Shown here: piece after piece, positions 51,802 through 60,350 of the stretch
How the letters are laid out: each line of letters starts with the position of its first letter
Numbering within the stretch: position 1 is the first letter of the stretch
Assembly (NCBI RefSeq): GCF_041051975.1
Contig: NZ_CP163435.1
Coordinates: 7,543,001-7,607,000 of the forward strand
Reading direction: 5' to 3'
Source of the DNA: Streptomyces sp. R21
GTDB taxonomy: Bacteria > Actinomycetota > Actinomycetes > Streptomycetales > Streptomycetaceae
DNA: 64,000 bases
Made by a program: the position numbers and the translations under genes
Notes under the pieces: generated by a model
Database searches by the model: none
The model's input: only the letters and a program-made list of their open reading frames with translations
What the model was told of the DNA's origin: nothing

Positions 51802-52584
51802 TCAGACCGGCCGTACGCCGTTCAGCGCCCCGTGCGGGTCGAGGACGTACTTGCGGCTGGCGCCCTGGTCGAACTCGGCGTAGCCGCGCGGTGCGTCGTC
51901 CAGGCTGATCACGGTCGCGTTGACGGCCTTCGCGATGTGCACGCGCTCGTGCAGGATCGCCTTCATCAGCCCCCGGTGGTACCGCATCACCGGGCACTGC
52001 CCTGTGGTGAAGCGGTGACTCTTCGCCCATCCCAGACCGAGCCGCACCTTCAGCGTCCCGGTCCTCGCGTCCTGGTCGATCCCGCCGGGGTCGTCCGTGA
52101 CGTAGAGGCCGGGGATGCCGAGGGCACCGCCCGCGCGCGTGAGGCCCATCAGGGAGTTGAGGACGGTCGCGGGCGCCTCCTGGGCGTTCGGGCCGTGCGC
52201 CCGGGCCTCGAAGCCGACCGCGTCGACGGCCGCGTCGACCTCGGGTTCGCCGAGGATCTGCGCGATCTGGTCCTCCACGCCGCCCTGTGAGATGTCGACG
52301 GTCTCGCAGCCGAAACTCCGCGCCTGGGCGAGGCGTTCGGCGTTCAGGTCCCCGACGATGACGACGGCGGCGCCCAGGAGCTGCGCCGACGCGGCCGCGG
52401 CCAGACCGACCGGGCCCGCCCCGGCGACGTACACCGTCGAACCGACCCCGGCGCCCGCGGTGACCGCGCCGTGGAAGCCGGTCGGGAAGATGTCCGACAG
52501 CATGGTCAGGTCGAGGAGCTTCTCGCGTGCCTGGTCCCGGTCGGGGAACGGATACGCGACTGCCCTGTTTCCGTTTCCGCTCAT
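51802..52584 (-). pseudogene. glutathione-independent formaldehyde dehydrogenase, N-terminally truncated
   Basis: A 260-residue frame matching the C-terminal two thirds of FdhA-type zinc dehydrogenases: LDLTMLSDIFPTGFHGAVTAG, STVYVAGAGPVGLAAAASAQLLGAAVV, VDAAVDAVGFEARAHG, RLGLGWAKSH, VISLDDAPRGYAEFDQGASRKYVLDPH. The family is about 390-400 residues. The GroES-like domain with the zinc ligands is missing, replaced by MSGNGNRAVAYPF, so catalysis is not expected. The break lies near 52545-52584. It is probably a remnant. Confidence 0.8.
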
Positions 52585-52777
52585 CCGTGATCGCCGTCCC
52601 TTCGGCTCCGTGACGTCGGATGCCAGTGACTGTGCGCACGGCGGAGTCTGCTACCGCCCGTGGTTTCCGGCCAGCCTCCGCGCGAGGACGTGTGACTTCT
52701 CGGCGGCCCCCGCCGCTCGGGCACACCCGGCGACCCGGCCCCGGCAGGCTGCTCGCCTCCGGCTAGGGTGACCGCCC

Positions 52778-53140
52778 ATGACGACGAACACCCAGGCCAC
52801 CCCGTCCTTCGCCGTGCACATTCCCGACGCCGAGCTCGAACCGGAGCCGCTGGACCCGGCCCAGATCGTCTCCGGCGAGCCGGTCGTGACGGGCAAGGTG
52901 CTGTGGGAGTCCGCCGACGGCAAGCAGCTGCGCGGCATCTGGCAGATCACGCCGGGCGTGGTCACCGACACGGAGGCCAACGAGCTGTTCGTGGTCGTCA
53001 GCGGCCGCGCCACGGTCGACGTCGAGGGCGGCGACACGCTGGAGCTGGGCCCCGGCGTCGCGGCGATCCTGCGCGAGGGCGACCGTACGACCTGGACCGT
53101 GCACGAGACGCTCCGCAAGGCGTATCACATCAGTCTCTAG
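52778..53140 (+). CDS. cupin-domain protein
   Basis: A 120-residue protein with a single cupin barrel: GKVLWESADGKQLRGIWQITPGVVTDTEANELFVVVSGRATVDVEGGDTLELGPG. It resembles the small EutQ/DUF861-type cupins; the usual metal-binding histidines are absent, with TDTEANE in that place, so a non-metal binding role is possible. It is a stand-alone gene, convergent with the MFS transporter. Confidence 0.85.
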   Translation: MTTNTQATPSFAVHIPDAELEPEPLDPAQIVSGEPVVTGKVLWESADGKQLRGIWQITPGVVTDTEANELFVVVSGRATVDVEGGDTLELGPGVAAILREGDRTTWTVHETLRKAYHISL

Positions 53141-53197
53141 AGCCTCTGGCGTTCGTGGCGGTGCCAGGGCCGGGTCAGACGTGCCCCGGCTCCCCGC

Positions 53198-54481
53198 TCA
53201 CCCCTGGGCCGCGCCCCGCGCGCGTCGTCCCCGGGTGAACAGCGCCAGGCCGCCCAGCGGCACCAGCAGGCACGCGGCGGTGAGGTTCAGCCAGCCGTAG
53301 CTCGCCTGCGCGACGATGAGACCGGCGGTCGCGCCGCCGAGGCCGGCCGACGTGTTCATCGTCAGGTCGGACAGACCCTGCGCGGCCGCCCGCGCGGGCC
53401 GCGGCACGGAGTCGGTGAGCAGCGCGGATCCCGACACCAGCCCGGACGACCAGCCCAGGCCCAGGACGAACAGCCCCACGGCGGTCTGCACATGACTGCC
53501 CTGCGCCGTTCCGGCGAGCAGCGCGGCGCAGGCCAGCAGCCCGACGGCCAGACCGATCCCGGAGAGCCGCCCGAGCCGGTCCGAGAGCCGGCCCATGAGC
53601 GGCGAGAACGCGTACATGCCCGCGATGTGCACGCTGATGACCAGTCCGATCAGGTCGATGCTCGCCCCGTGGTGCCCGAGATCTACGGGCGTCATCGACA
53701 TGATCGAGACCATGGCCGTGTGCGACACGGCCACCGTCACGAGCGCCAGCCGGGCCCGTGGTGAGGCGGCGACGGCGGCGAAACCGGCCCGGATGGAACG
53801 TGCCGCGGCCGTCTGCTCCTCCGCCGGCGCCAGGGCACGGGCGGTCAGCAGGGGGTCGGGCCGCAGCAGCACGGCCACCAGGAGCGCCGAGAGAAGGAAG
53901 ACTCCGGCCGCCCACAGGAAGGGCCCCGCCGCCTCGGGTATCCCGAGGCCGGAGACGCTGCGCCCCGCGGGCGCGGCGATGTTGGGTCCCAGCACCGCCC
54001 CGATCGTGGTCGCCCACACCACGTTCGAGATGGCCCGGGCCCGCCGCTCCGGCTCGGCCAGGTCGGCGGCCGCGAACCGCGACTGCAGATTCGCCGAGGA
54101 GGCCGCGCCGAACATGGCCATCCCGAGCAGCAGCAGCGGAAAGTTCCCGATGCTTGCGGCGAGCACGACGACACCCGCTCCTGCCGCGCCGATGAGATAC
54201 GCCAGCACCAGCCCGGGGCGACGCCCCCGTGCGGTCATCAGCGCGGCCAGCGGCACCGAGAGCACCGCCGTACCGGTGACGGTCGCCGTGGGCGCCAGCC
54301 CGGACAGTGACTCGGTGCCGCTGACCTGCTTGGCCAGCACGGTGGCAAGCGCGATCCCGGTGGCGACCCCGAGCCCGCCGAGGATCTGACCGGCGATCAG
54401 TACGGCGGTGATACGGCGCCGCAGCGCGGGTATCGCCTCCGCGTCGACGAGCACGCCGGTCTGCCGTTCGACGGCGGTCAT
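53198..54481 (-). CDS. MFS transporter
   Basis: A 427-residue membrane protein with about twelve helices. The loop 2-3 motif is partly preserved in LAALMTARGRRPGLVLAYL, and GRLSDRLGRLSGIGLAVGLL marks the second-half equivalent. It is typical of drug-efflux-type MFS members. The start ATG at 54481 has a weak ribosome site. The substrate is unknown; no regulator is adjacent. Confidence 0.88.
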   Translation of the reverse strand: MTAVERQTGVLVDAEAIPALRRRITAVLIAGQILGGLGVATGIALATVLAKQVSGTESLSGLAPTATVTGTAVLSVPLAALMTARGRRPGLVLAYLIGAAGAGVVVLAASIGNFPLLLLGMAMFGAASSANLQSRFAAADLAEPERRARAISNVVWATTIGAVLGPNIAAPAGRSVSGLGIPEAAGPFLWAAGVFLLSALLVAVLLRPDPLLTARALAPAEEQTAAARSIRAGFAAVAASPRARLALVTVAVSHTAMVSIMSMTPVDLGHHGASIDLIGLVISVHIAGMYAFSPLMGRLSDRLGRLSGIGLAVGLLACAALLAGTAQGSHVQTAVGLFVLGLGWSSGLVSGSALLTDSVPRPARAAAQGLSDLTMNTSAGLGGATAGLIVAQASYGWLNLTAACLLVPLGGLALFTRGRRARGAAQG

Positions 54482-54616
54482 GCCGACGACCCGGGGACGG
54501 GCGAAGGCCCAGGGACAGGCGAACACTCAGGCACGGGCGCTCCCCGCGGAGGCGACGGAAACGGAACAGGTTCTGATCACCGGCGCAGTCTCCCAGTCCG
54601 CACCTGTGTACGAACA

Positions 54617-54692
54617 TGGGTGGAACCGGTCGGGACGCATCCTTGGGCGGACCGGTCGGTGCGCATCCTTGGGTGGACCCATCGATGCGCGT
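54617..54692. repeat. three imperfect 26-27 bp direct repeats
   Basis: Copies related to TGGGTGGACCGGTCGGTGCG (plus CATCCT) lie at 54617-54643, 54644-54669 and from 54670, where the last copy decays near the stop codon of the ogt gene. They lie between the MFS and ogt genes. Confidence 0.7.
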
Positions 54693-55246
54693 CAGAACAA
54701 CGGTTCCGGAAGCACCCCCTCCAGAGCGAGCAGCTTCCGCTTCGTCTCCAGCCCGCCCCCGAACCCGCCGATGCCACCGTCGCTCTCGACGACCCGGTGG
54801 CACGGCACCACGACCGGCAGCGGGTTCGAGCCCATGGCCACGCCCACCGCCTGCGCCGCACGCGGCTGGCCGACCCGCCCGGCGAGGTCGCCGTAGCCCA
54901 CGACCGCGCCGAAGGGGACGCCGGACGCCAGCTCGCGCAGCACCTGACGGTTGAACCCGGAGATCAGCGACCAGTCCAGCGGCAGCTCGAAGTCGCGCCG
55001 CTCGCCCGCGAAGTACGCGTCGACCTGGCGTATCGCCTCGGCCAGGAGCGGCGACCCGGGCGCCTCGACGGGCTCGGTGCCGAGGCGGGACGCGAGCCGG
55101 TCGAGGGCCTTGTCACGCACGGAGTCGGTGGCGTGGAACACGACGTTCACCAGGCCCTCGTGCGTCGCCGCCAGCAGCAGCGGACCGATGTCCGTGCCGA
55201 CGACTGCCCACACGACCTGCTGCTCGTTCTGCGCATGGCTGCTCAT
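54692..55246 (-). CDS. ogt: methylated-DNA--protein-cysteine methyltransferase
   Basis: A 184-residue protein from ATG at 55246. The active-site motif is VVVPCHRVV with the alkyl-acceptor Cys, preceded by FNRQVLRELASGVPFGAVVGYGDLAGRVGQPRAAQAVG, which holds the DNA-binding helix and arginine finger. It removes O6-alkyl groups from guanine in a single-turnover reaction. It is a separate gene from the longer open frame that runs through the GDPD gene. Confidence 0.93.
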   Translation of the reverse strand: MSSHAQNEQQVVWAVVGTDIGPLLLAATHEGLVNVVFHATDSVRDKALDRLASRLGTEPVEAPGSPLLAEAIRQVDAYFAGERRDFELPLDWSLISGFNRQVLRELASGVPFGAVVGYGDLAGRVGQPRAAQAVGVAMGSNPLPVVVPCHRVVESDGGIGGFGGGLETKRKLLALEGVLPEPLF

Positions 55247-55359
55247 GCGATCCACCGTACGGCGCGCCACTGACAACGCCCGTGGCGCGCTCGCAGCCCC
55301 CGGCCCGCACCACGGACGCTCACGGGCTGCGCGGGCCGCACCTCGGCCCGTGCGCCTGT

Positions 55360-56235
55360 TCACCGCCCTTGCAGCGCCTCGCGGACCACGTCCGGCTTGT
55401 TGGTGATGACGCCGTCGACGTCGTAGTGCGCGACGCGTCGCGCACTGTCCGCGTCGTTCACCGTCCACGTGAAGATCTCCACCGGCCGGCCGTGCGGACC
55501 GTCGAACGCGTGGAGCGCGGCGACGTACCCGGACGAGATGGTGGTGTACGACGAGTTGATCTGGTCGGCGAACTGCGCGTATTCGTGCAGCTGCGCCACC
55601 GAGGGCGTGCCCAGGAAGGCCGTCTTGATGGCGGGCCGCAGGTCGTGGACCGTGCGCACACTGTCCGCACTGAAGCTCTGGACGACCAGCCTGCTCTTGA
55701 GGTGCGCCGGGTCCAGCCAGCCGTCGTTGCTCAGAAGCTTGAGGGTCTGCCGCTCGATGCCCGGATACAGCTCGGGGTTCTTGATCTCCAGGACGAGCTT
55801 CTGGTGGTTGTGCGACACGCGGTTCATGTACTGGTTCAGCGTCGGCACGCGCGTGCCCTTGTACTGGGAGCCGAACCAGCTCCCCGCGTCCAGCCGTGCG
55901 ATCTCCGCGGCGGTGAAGTCCTTGACGTTCCAGGGGGCGCGGCCGGGATAGACCTGCTCGACGTCGGTCGTGCGCGCCAGCGAGGCGTCGTGCAGGACGA
56001 CGAGCCTGCCGTCCTTGGTGCGCTGGACGTCGTTCTCGACCCAGCGGAAACCCATGGCGGCCGCCTTGTCGATGGAGGCCAGCGTGTTCTCGGGAGCGTA
56101 GGCGGAGGCACCCCGGTGGGAGACGATCACCGGAGTGCCACCCTCGGTCTTGGCCCGGGCGCCGGAGGTGGGGAGGACCAGGAGAGCTCCTCCGAGAAGC
56201 GCGGCGGTCGTAGCGGCGGCAACGCGCGCGTGCAT
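55360..56235 (-). CDS. secreted glycerophosphodiester phosphodiesterase
   Basis: A 291-residue protein with an N-terminal signal peptide (MHARVAAATTAALLGGALLV, cleavage near SGARAKT). GDPD motifs follow: VIVSHRGASAYAPENTLAS, WVENDVQRTKDGRLVVLHDASLARTT and VLEIKNP, and ITNKPDV near the C-terminus. It hydrolyses glycerophosphodiesters outside the membrane, releasing glycerol 3-phosphate for phosphorus or carbon supply. Confidence 0.93.
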   Translation of the reverse strand: MHARVAAATTAALLGGALLVLPTSGARAKTEGGTPVIVSHRGASAYAPENTLASIDKAAAMGFRWVENDVQRTKDGRLVVLHDASLARTTDVEQVYPGRAPWNVKDFTAAEIARLDAGSWFGSQYKGTRVPTLNQYMNRVSHNHQKLVLEIKNPELYPGIERQTLKLLSNDGWLDPAHLKSRLVVQSFSADSVRTVHDLRPAIKTAFLGTPSVAQLHEYAQFADQINSSYTTISSGYVAALHAFDGPHGRPVEIFTWTVNDADSARRVAHYDVDGVITNKPDVVREALQGR

Positions 56236-56526
56236 AGGTACTCCTCACGTCGAGCTCACGTCGAGCGATCACTGACAGCACCAGAGTGACAGCAGAGGGT
56301 GAACGATGGAGGGATGCAGAATGGCCACGGATTACATGGACTTGCCCAAGTCCGCTCACTGGTACCGCACAAGTGCGGCGAGGCCGTGATTCTTTGCCGG
56401 AAAATCGTTCGACCATTCCGGTGCGGGTCATACTCTCTGCCTCAACCCTGGGCACTCACGCAGTCCTGAGGGCGGGGGGCATTTCAGGGATTTCCAGGAG
56501 TAACAGGGCGGGAAGGGCAGCCGCGC
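56236..56526. other. divergent intergenic region upstream of the MHYT gene
   Basis: 291 bp between the secreted phosphodiesterase and the MHYT protein. A 28-codon frame at 56306-56389 (beginning MEGCRMATDYM) is the only coding candidate and lacks a ribosome site. No strong hairpin is seen. A possible -10 (CATACT at about 56431) may serve the MHYT gene. Confidence 0.4.
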
Positions 56527-57393
56527 ATGCAGGGCACGGTCGACGGATTCAGCTACGGACTCGTCACGCCGCTTGTGGCGTACCTCATGGCCTGCCTGGG
56601 CGGAGCGCTGGGCCTGCGCTGCACCACCAGATCGATGCTCGTGGCCCGCTCCTGGCGGGCCGGCTGGCTCGCCCTCGGCTCGGCGGCGATCGGCTCCGGC
56701 ATATGGACCATGCACTTCATCGCGATGATGGGGTTCACGGTCCAGGAGACCCCGGTTCACTACGACAAACCGACGACGTTCGCGAGCCTGGGCGTGGCGA
56801 TCGTGATGGTCGGCGTCGGAATCTTCATCGTCGGCTACCGGGGCGCCACCGGAACGGCCCTCTTCACCGGGGGCACCATCACCGGCCTGGGCGTCGCCTC
56901 CATGCACTACCTGGGCATGGCCGGCATGCGCCTCAACGGGAAGCTCGAATACAACACCTTCACCGTGTCCGTCTCCGTCGTGATAGCCGTGGTCGCGGCC
57001 ACCGCCGCGCTGTGGGCGGCCGGACAGGTCCGGGGATTCCTGTGGAGCGTGGGCGCCAGCCTCGTCATGGGTCTCGCCGTCACCGGCATGCACTACACGG
57101 GCATGGCCGCGCTCAGCGTCCATCTGCACGGCGCCGGCAGCACGCCGTCCGGCGACTCGCCCGCCGCGCTGCTCGCGCCCATGATGATCGGCCCGCTGGC
57201 CTTCCTGTGCCTGGCGGGTGTCGTCGTGATGTTCGACCCGATGATGGTCATGGGCAAGCCCGACTGGACGCCCACGGAGGTCCAGCCCGGCATCCCGGCC
57301 CACTCCACCGCCCACCGCCCCGGCCGCCGTCATCTGCCGGGGGCCGGCCGGCGCACCGGACACCGCAGTTCCCGCACCCCGCAGAACTGGTGA
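56527..57393 (+). CDS. MHYT-domain integral membrane sensor
   Basis: A 288-residue protein with seven membrane helices. Three MHYT-type motifs occur: IWTMHFIAMMGF, VASMHYLGMAGM and VTGMHYTGMAAL, as expected for this proposed copper-binding gas or redox sensor. The C-terminal 45 residues are Arg/His-rich with no output domain (no GGDEF, EAL or kinase), so signalling would need a partner. Confidence 0.92.
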   Translation: MQGTVDGFSYGLVTPLVAYLMACLGGALGLRCTTRSMLVARSWRAGWLALGSAAIGSGIWTMHFIAMMGFTVQETPVHYDKPTTFASLGVAIVMVGVGIFIVGYRGATGTALFTGGTITGLGVASMHYLGMAGMRLNGKLEYNTFTVSVSVVIAVVAATAALWAAGQVRGFLWSVGASLVMGLAVTGMHYTGMAALSVHLHGAGSTPSGDSPAALLAPMMIGPLAFLCLAGVVVMFDPMMVMGKPDWTPTEVQPGIPAHSTAHRPGRRHLPGAGRRTGHRSSRTPQNW

Positions 57394-57396
57394 TCC

Positions 57397-57419
57397 GACC
57401 CCGTTGTCAGTGCGGGGTC
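57397..57419 (+). terminator. 7-bp hairpin between the MHYT and uvrB genes
   Basis: GACCCCG (57397-57403) pairs with CGGGGTC (57413-57419) across a nine-base loop, four bases after the MHYT stop and 15 bases before the uvrB start. It may end the MHYT transcript; it would also lie in the uvrB leader if read through. Confidence 0.55.
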
Positions 57420-57433
57420 GTACGGTGGATTCC

Positions 57434-59557
57434 ATGCGGCCCGTATCCAAGATCGAACGTTCGGTGGCGCCTTTCGAGGTCGTCAGCCCCTACCAGCCGA
57501 GTGGTGACCAGCCTGCGGCCATCGCCGAGCTGGAGAAGCGCATCCGTGCAGGTGAGAAGGATGTCGTCCTGCTGGGTGCGACCGGCACCGGCAAGTCCGC
57601 CACCACCGCGTGGATGATCGAGAAGCTTCAGCGCCCCACCCTGGTGATGGCCCCGAACAAGACCCTGGCCGCCCAGTTGGCCAACGAGTTCCGCGAGCTG
57701 CTGCCGAACAACGCCGTCGAGTACTTCGTCTCGTACTACGACTACTACCAGCCCGAGGCATACGTCCCGCAGTCGGACACCTACATCGAGAAGGACTCCT
57801 CGATCAACGAGGAGGTCGAGCGGCTGCGCCACTCCGCGACCAACTCGCTGCTCACCCGCCGCGACGTCGTCGTGGTCGCCTCGGTCTCCTGCATCTACGG
57901 CCTCGGTACGCCTCAGGAGTACGTGGACCGGATGGTCTCGCTCAAGGTCGGCGACGAGATCGACCGCGACGACCTGCTGCGCCGCTTCGTGGACATCCAG
58001 TACACGCGCAACGACGTGGCCTTCGCGCGCGGCACCTTCCGGGTCCGCGGCGACACCATCGAGATCTTCCCGGTCTACGAGGAGCTGGCCGTCCGCATCG
58101 AGATGTTCGGTGACGAGATCGAGGCCCTCTCCACGCTCCACCCGCTCACCGGTGAGGTCATCAGCGACGACCAGCACGTCTACGTGTTCCCGGCGTCCCA
58201 CTACGTGGCGGGCCCCGAGCGCATGGAGCGGGCGGTCAACGACATCGAGAAGGAACTCGGCGAGCGCCTGGCCGAACTGGAGAAGCAGAGCAAGCTGCTG
58301 GAGGCCCAGCGGTTGCGGATGCGCACGACGTACGACATCGAGATGCTCCGCCAGATCGGCTCGTGCTCGGGCGTGGAGAACTACTCGATGCACTTCGACG
58401 GCCGTGAGCCCGGCTCCCCGCCGAACACGCTGATCGACTACTTCCCGGACGACTTCCTGCTCGTCATCGACGAGTCGCACAACACGGTCCCGCAGATCGG
58501 CGCCATGTACGAGGGCGACGCCTCCCGCAAGCGCACCCTGGTGGACCACGGCTTCCGCCTGCCCTCCGCGCTGGACAACCGCCCCCTGAAGTGGGAGGAG
58601 TTCCAGGAGCGCATCGGCCAGACCGTCTACCTGTCGGCGACTCCCGGCAAATACGAGCTGTCGCGCGGTGACGGCTTCGTCGAGCAGATCATCCGCCCCA
58701 CCGGCCTCATCGACCCCGAGGTCGTCGTCAAGCCCACCGAGGGGCAGATCGACGACCTGGTGCACGAGATCCGCACGCGCACCGCGAAGGACGAGCGCGT
58801 CCTGGTCACCACGCTCACCAAGAAGATGGCCGAGGACCTCACCGACTACTTCCTGGAACTCGGCATCCAGGTGCGTTACCTGCACAGCGACGTCGACACG
58901 CTGCGCCGCGTCGAGCTGCTGCGCGAGCTGCGCGCGGGCGAGTTCGACGTCCTGGTCGGCATCAATCTCCTCAGGGAGGGCCTCGACCTGCCCGAGGTCT
59001 CCCTGGTGTCGATCCTCGACGCCGACAAGGAGGGCTTCCTGCGCTCTGGCACCTCCCTGATCCAGACCATCGGCCGCGCGGCGCGCAACGTGTCCGGCCA
59101 GGTCCACATGTACGCCGACCGGATCACCCCGGCGATGGAGAAGGCCATCGAGGAGACCAACCGCCGCCGGGAGAAGCAGGTCGCCTACAACACGGAGCGC
59201 GGCATCGACCCGCAGCCCCTCCGCAAGAAGATCAACGACATCGTGGCGCAGATCGCTCGCGAGGACGTCGACACGGAGCAGCTGCTCGGCTCGGGCTACC
59301 GCAAGACGAAGGACGGCAAGGGCGCCAAGGCCCCGGTCCCCGCGCTCGGCGGCAAGGCGGCCAAGTCCGCCAAGGGCAAGCAGACGGTGCCGACCGACCG
59401 CCCCGCGGCCGAACTCGCCGGGCAGATCGAGGAGATGACCGAGCGGATGCGCGCCGCCGCCGCGGACCTGCAGTTCGAGATCGCCGCCCGGCTGCGCGAC
59501 GAGGTCTCCGAGATGAAGAAGGAGCTGCGCCAGATGAAGGAGGCGGGGCAGGCCTGA
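57434..59557 (+). CDS. uvrB: excinuclease ABC subunit B
   Basis: A 707-residue protein. It has Walker A LLGATGTGKSATTAWMIEKL (about residue 45), the beta-hairpin region YYDYYQPEAYVPQSDTYIEKDSSINEE, LVIDESHNTVPQIGAM as the Walker B (DESH) motif, and LLREGLDLPEVSLVSILDADKEG. The C-terminal UVR domain (LAGQIEEMTERMRAAAADLQF) contacts UvrC. UvrB is the damage-verifying helicase of nucleotide excision repair. No actinobacterial LexA box is seen directly upstream. Confidence 0.98.
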   Translation: MRPVSKIERSVAPFEVVSPYQPSGDQPAAIAELEKRIRAGEKDVVLLGATGTGKSATTAWMIEKLQRPTLVMAPNKTLAAQLANEFRELLPNNAVEYFVSYYDYYQPEAYVPQSDTYIEKDSSINEEVERLRHSATNSLLTRRDVVVVASVSCIYGLGTPQEYVDRMVSLKVGDEIDRDDLLRRFVDIQYTRNDVAFARGTFRVRGDTIEIFPVYEELAVRIEMFGDEIEALSTLHPLTGEVISDDQHVYVFPASHYVAGPERMERAVNDIEKELGERLAELEKQSKLLEAQRLRMRTTYDIEMLRQIGSCSGVENYSMHFDGREPGSPPNTLIDYFPDDFLLVIDESHNTVPQIGAMYEGDASRKRTLVDHGFRLPSALDNRPLKWEEFQERIGQTVYLSATPGKYELSRGDGFVEQIIRPTGLIDPEVVVKPTEGQIDDLVHEIRTRTAKDERVLVTTLTKKMAEDLTDYFLELGIQVRYLHSDVDTLRRVELLRELRAGEFDVLVGINLLREGLDLPEVSLVSILDADKEGFLRSGTSLIQTIGRAARNVSGQVHMYADRITPAMEKAIEETNRRREKQVAYNTERGIDPQPLRKKINDIVAQIAREDVDTEQLLGSGYRKTKDGKGAKAPVPALGGKAAKSAKGKQTVPTDRPAAELAGQIEEMTERMRAAAADLQFEIAARLRDEVSEMKKELRQMKEAGQA

Positions 59558-59566
59558 CCTGCCCGG

Positions 59567-59596
59567 CAGGGATCCGGCCGGACCCCGGATCCCCTG
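59567..59596 (+). terminator. hairpin terminator after uvrB
   Basis: CAGGGATCCGG (59567-59577) pairs with CCGGATCCCCTG (59585-59596), with one bulged C and a seven-base loop. It begins 10 bases after the uvrB stop codon. Confidence 0.8.
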
Positions 59597-59727
59597 CGCT
59601 GAGCGCTGTGTTGCAAGACCGACACAAAGTGCGCCCCAGGGTTCGGCACTGTCAGTGCCGCTGCGTAGGGTTCTGGTCATCCGCGGATTCCGCGGCAACA
59701 GGGGACAGTTCGAGAGGGGAACAGCGC

Positions 59728-60306
59728 GTGACGGTCAACATGACCAAGGGTCAGGCCATCAGTCTGCAGAAGAACGACGGGGGCACGCTCACCGCGGTGC
59801 GGATGGGGCTCGGCTGGCAGGCGGCCCCGCGACGCGGGCTGTTCGGCTCGCGCACCCGGGAGATCGACCTCGACGCCTCGGCCGTGCTGTTCGCGGACAA
59901 GCAGCCGGTGGACGTCGTCTTCTTCCGCCACCTCGTGAGCGACGACGGCTCCGTGCGGCACACCGGTGACAACCTCGTCGGCGGTGTGGGCCAGGGCGGC
60001 GACGACGAGGCCATCCTCGTCGACCTGCAGCGCGTCCCGGTCCACATCGACCAGATCGTCTTCACCGTGAACTCGTTCACGGGCCAGACCTTCGCGGAGG
60101 TGCAGGACGCGTTCTGCCGTCTGGTCGACGAGACCAACGGCCAGGAGCTCGCCCGGTACACGCTGGCCGGCGGCGGCCAGTACACGGCGCAGATCATGGC
60201 GAAGGTCCACCGGGCGGGCGCGGGCTGGCAGATGACGGCCCTGGGCACCCCGGCCAACGGCCGCACCTTCCAGGACCTGATGCCGGCGATCCTGCCGCAC
60301 CTGTAG
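59728..60306 (+). CDS. TerD-family protein
   Basis: A 192-residue protein starting VTVNMTKGQAISLQKNDGG (GTG at 59728 after GAGAGGGG). TerD features: VRMGLGWQAAP, IDLDASAVLFAD, DNLVGGVGQGGDDEAILVDLQRVPVHIDQIVFTVNSF with the acidic Ca2+-binding GDDE. The family is linked to tellurite resistance and stress; in Streptomyces several paralogues affect development and calcium response. It lies 44 bp before the next gene in the same orientation. Confidence 0.93.
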   Translation: MTVNMTKGQAISLQKNDGGTLTAVRMGLGWQAAPRRGLFGSRTREIDLDASAVLFADKQPVDVVFFRHLVSDDGSVRHTGDNLVGGVGQGGDDEAILVDLQRVPVHIDQIVFTVNSFTGQTFAEVQDAFCRLVDETNGQELARYTLAGGGQYTAQIMAKVHRAGAGWQMTALGTPANGRTFQDLMPAILPHL

Positions 60307-60350
60307 GCAGCGGGCGTACAGCACACGAAGCGACGTAGGGGGACAAGGCG

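Noticed and set aside
56306..56389. 28-codon frame upstream of the MHYT gene
   Set aside because: No convincing ribosome site and no recognisable homology; could be chance.
57393..57434. LexA/SOS box upstream of uvrB
   Set aside because: No GAAC-N4-GTTC element in this gap; only a short hairpin is present.
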